Assembly: GCA_020849195.1 (NCBI GenBank)
Contig: JADLGT010000015.1
Location: 1 to 7,223 of the forward strand
Reading direction: 5' to 3'
Length of the DNA stretch: 7,223 nucleotides
From: Bacteroidia bacterium
Lineage (GTDB): Bacteria > Bacteroidota > Bacteroidia > JABDFU01
The translations under genes were made by a program, and so were the position numbers. The notes beneath the pieces are model-generated. The model was given only the letters and a program-made list of their open reading frames with translations. It had not been told where the DNA came from and did no database searches. Each line of letters begins with the position of its first letter. Within the stretch, counting starts at the first letter, position 1. Positions 6,878 to 7,223 of the stretch are shown piece by piece.

Positions 6878-6906
6878 TAAATATACGGTTTTTCTGTCGT
6901 TAAAAA
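6878..6906 (-). promoter_or_regulatory. Possible promoter of the sensor-phosphatase gene
   Basis: TATATTTA at 6878-6885 (minus strand) is the same -7 box variant seen before the PorE-like gene and lies about 37 bases upstream of the ATG at 6841. Upstream, after 17 bases, there is only a T-run (TTTT at 6903-6906) with no G, so the -33 half is poor. It is plausible by position but weak by sequence. Confidence 0.25.
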
Positions 6907-7094
6907 TTCCTTATCTATCGGAATATTATATTGTTATGCCATTCCATAGAATAAAATAGTATGTGAACAAAACGATTGTGAATGAGCCAGTCCTGCGCAA
7001 TTAAAATTACTTTGAATCAAATAAACACAGATAAAAGTAAAACGACAAAAAGTCACAGGCTTTCTATAAAACACGACAATAGTTCCTGAAAATT

Positions 7095-7110
7095 ATTGCT
7101 TTCATGCAAT
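7095..7110. promoter_or_regulatory. Inverted repeat ATTGC-N6-GCAAT in the clpB promoter
   Basis: Perfect 5-bp arms, ATTGC (7095-7099) and GCAAT (7106-7110), flank TTTCAT. The left arm contains the candidate -33 TTG of clpB and the right arm ends five bases before the candidate -7 box, so a bound protein would block the promoter. It does not match the CIRCE operator of HrcA. It is a short repeat and could be chance. Confidence 0.3.
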
Positions 7111-7123
7111 GGAGCGAACTTTG
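7096..7123 (+). promoter_or_regulatory. Candidate clpB promoter
   Basis: TTG (7096-7098), a 17-base spacer and GAACTTTG (7116-7123) fit the Bacteroidota TTG / TAnnTTTG pattern with one mismatch in the -7 box. The predicted start of transcription, near 7130, leaves an AT-rich leader of about 20 bases before the ATG at 7150. Confidence 0.35.
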
Positions 7124-7149
7124 AGGATTCATAAAAAAATTTTATACCT

Positions 7150-7223
7150 ATGAACCTAAATAATTTTACAATAAAATCGCAAGAGGCCGTACAGGAAGCT
7201 CAGAACCTTGCAACAGCCAACAA
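7150..7223 (+). CDS. clpB: ATP-dependent disaggregase ClpB, first 24 codons
   Basis: Only the extreme N-terminus is present; the gene runs off the right edge. The peptide starts MNLNNFTIKSQEAVQEAQNL, which closely matches how Bacteroidota ClpB proteins begin (N-F-T-I-K-S-Q-E-A-V-Q is the start of the Clp N-terminal repeat domain). ClpB is a hexameric AAA+ cytoplasmic chaperone that, with DnaK, rescues proteins from heat-induced aggregates. The AT-rich leader TTTTATACCT before the ATG has no Shine-Dalgarno sequence, as expected for the phylum. ClpC/ClpA-type proteins share the N-domain fold, but the MNxNNFTIKSQEAVQ opening is characteristic of ClpB. The identification rests on these 24 residues, since no ATPase domain is visible. 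Confidence 0.85.
   Translation, partial: MNLNNFTIKSQEAVQEAQNLATAN

Larger units (their letters stand above)
6842..7149. other. Divergent intergenic region between the sensor-phosphatase and clpB
   Basis: This 308-base AT-rich gap separates two divergent genes and must hold both promoters. Candidate boxes and an inverted repeat are listed separately. A short odd palindrome TTTGA-a-TCAAA lies at 7011-7021. No reading frame longer than a few codons with a plausible start, no tRNA-like fold and no CIRCE element were seen. Confidence 0.7.

Noticed and set aside
6936..7003. Tiny plus-strand frames (starts near 6936 and 6963)
   Set aside because: They encode only about 7 and 13 residues, without a leader, hydrophobic span or recognisable composition.
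7060..7149. CIRCE (HrcA) heat-shock operator before clpB
   Set aside because: No TTAGCACTC-N9-GAGTGCTAA-like sequence is present; only a shorter unrelated inverted repeat is seen.

Overview
The window looks like a stretch of chromosome from a low-GC member of the Bacteroidota. The evidence is a type IX secretion (T9SS) sorting domain, a long periplasmic-propeller sensor of the kind common in that phylum, a PorE-like TPR/PD40 envelope protein, a ClpB N-terminus beginning MNLNNFTIKSQEAVQ, AT-rich leaders without Shine-Dalgarno sequences, and promoter boxes close to the Bacteroidota TTTG / TAnnTTTG pattern. No tRNA, rRNA, CRISPR array, insertion sequence or phage gene was seen.

Layout from left to right. 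(1) Minus strand, 1-487: the N-terminal 162 residues of a Ppx/GppA-family phosphatase, cut by the window edge. (2) 488-620: a gap with two small inverted-repeat structures. (3) Minus strand, 621-914: an isolated T9SS C-terminal sorting domain with no secreted protein body in front of it, probably a gene remnant. (4) Plus strand, 1030-1377: two tiny single-span membrane proteins (60 and 54 residues) joined by a TAAATG junction. Their function is not recognised. (5) Minus strand, 1417-3081: a PorE-like signal peptide, TPR, five-bladed PD40 propeller and carboxypeptidase-regulatory-like protein, interrupted by two in-frame TAA codons with no frameshift. (6) Minus strand, 3203-6841: a 1212-residue membrane sensor with fourteen propeller repeats, a Y_Y_Y domain, one membrane span, a coiled coil, a PAS domain and an intact SpoIIE/PP2C phosphatase. 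(7) 6842-7149: a divergent regulatory gap. (8) Plus strand, 7150 to the edge: the first 24 codons of clpB.

The inferred theme is envelope sensing and stress. The large sensor would read a periplasmic signal and pass it to a cytoplasmic serine/threonine phosphatase, which in known partner-switching systems acts on an anti-sigma antagonist. No such partner is encoded here. The PorE-like gene lies directly downstream on the same strand but appears to have its own promoter. The most notable points are the double-stop gene, the sensor architecture with a phosphatase output in place of a histidine kinase, the orphan sorting domain and the micro-operon of small membrane proteins.
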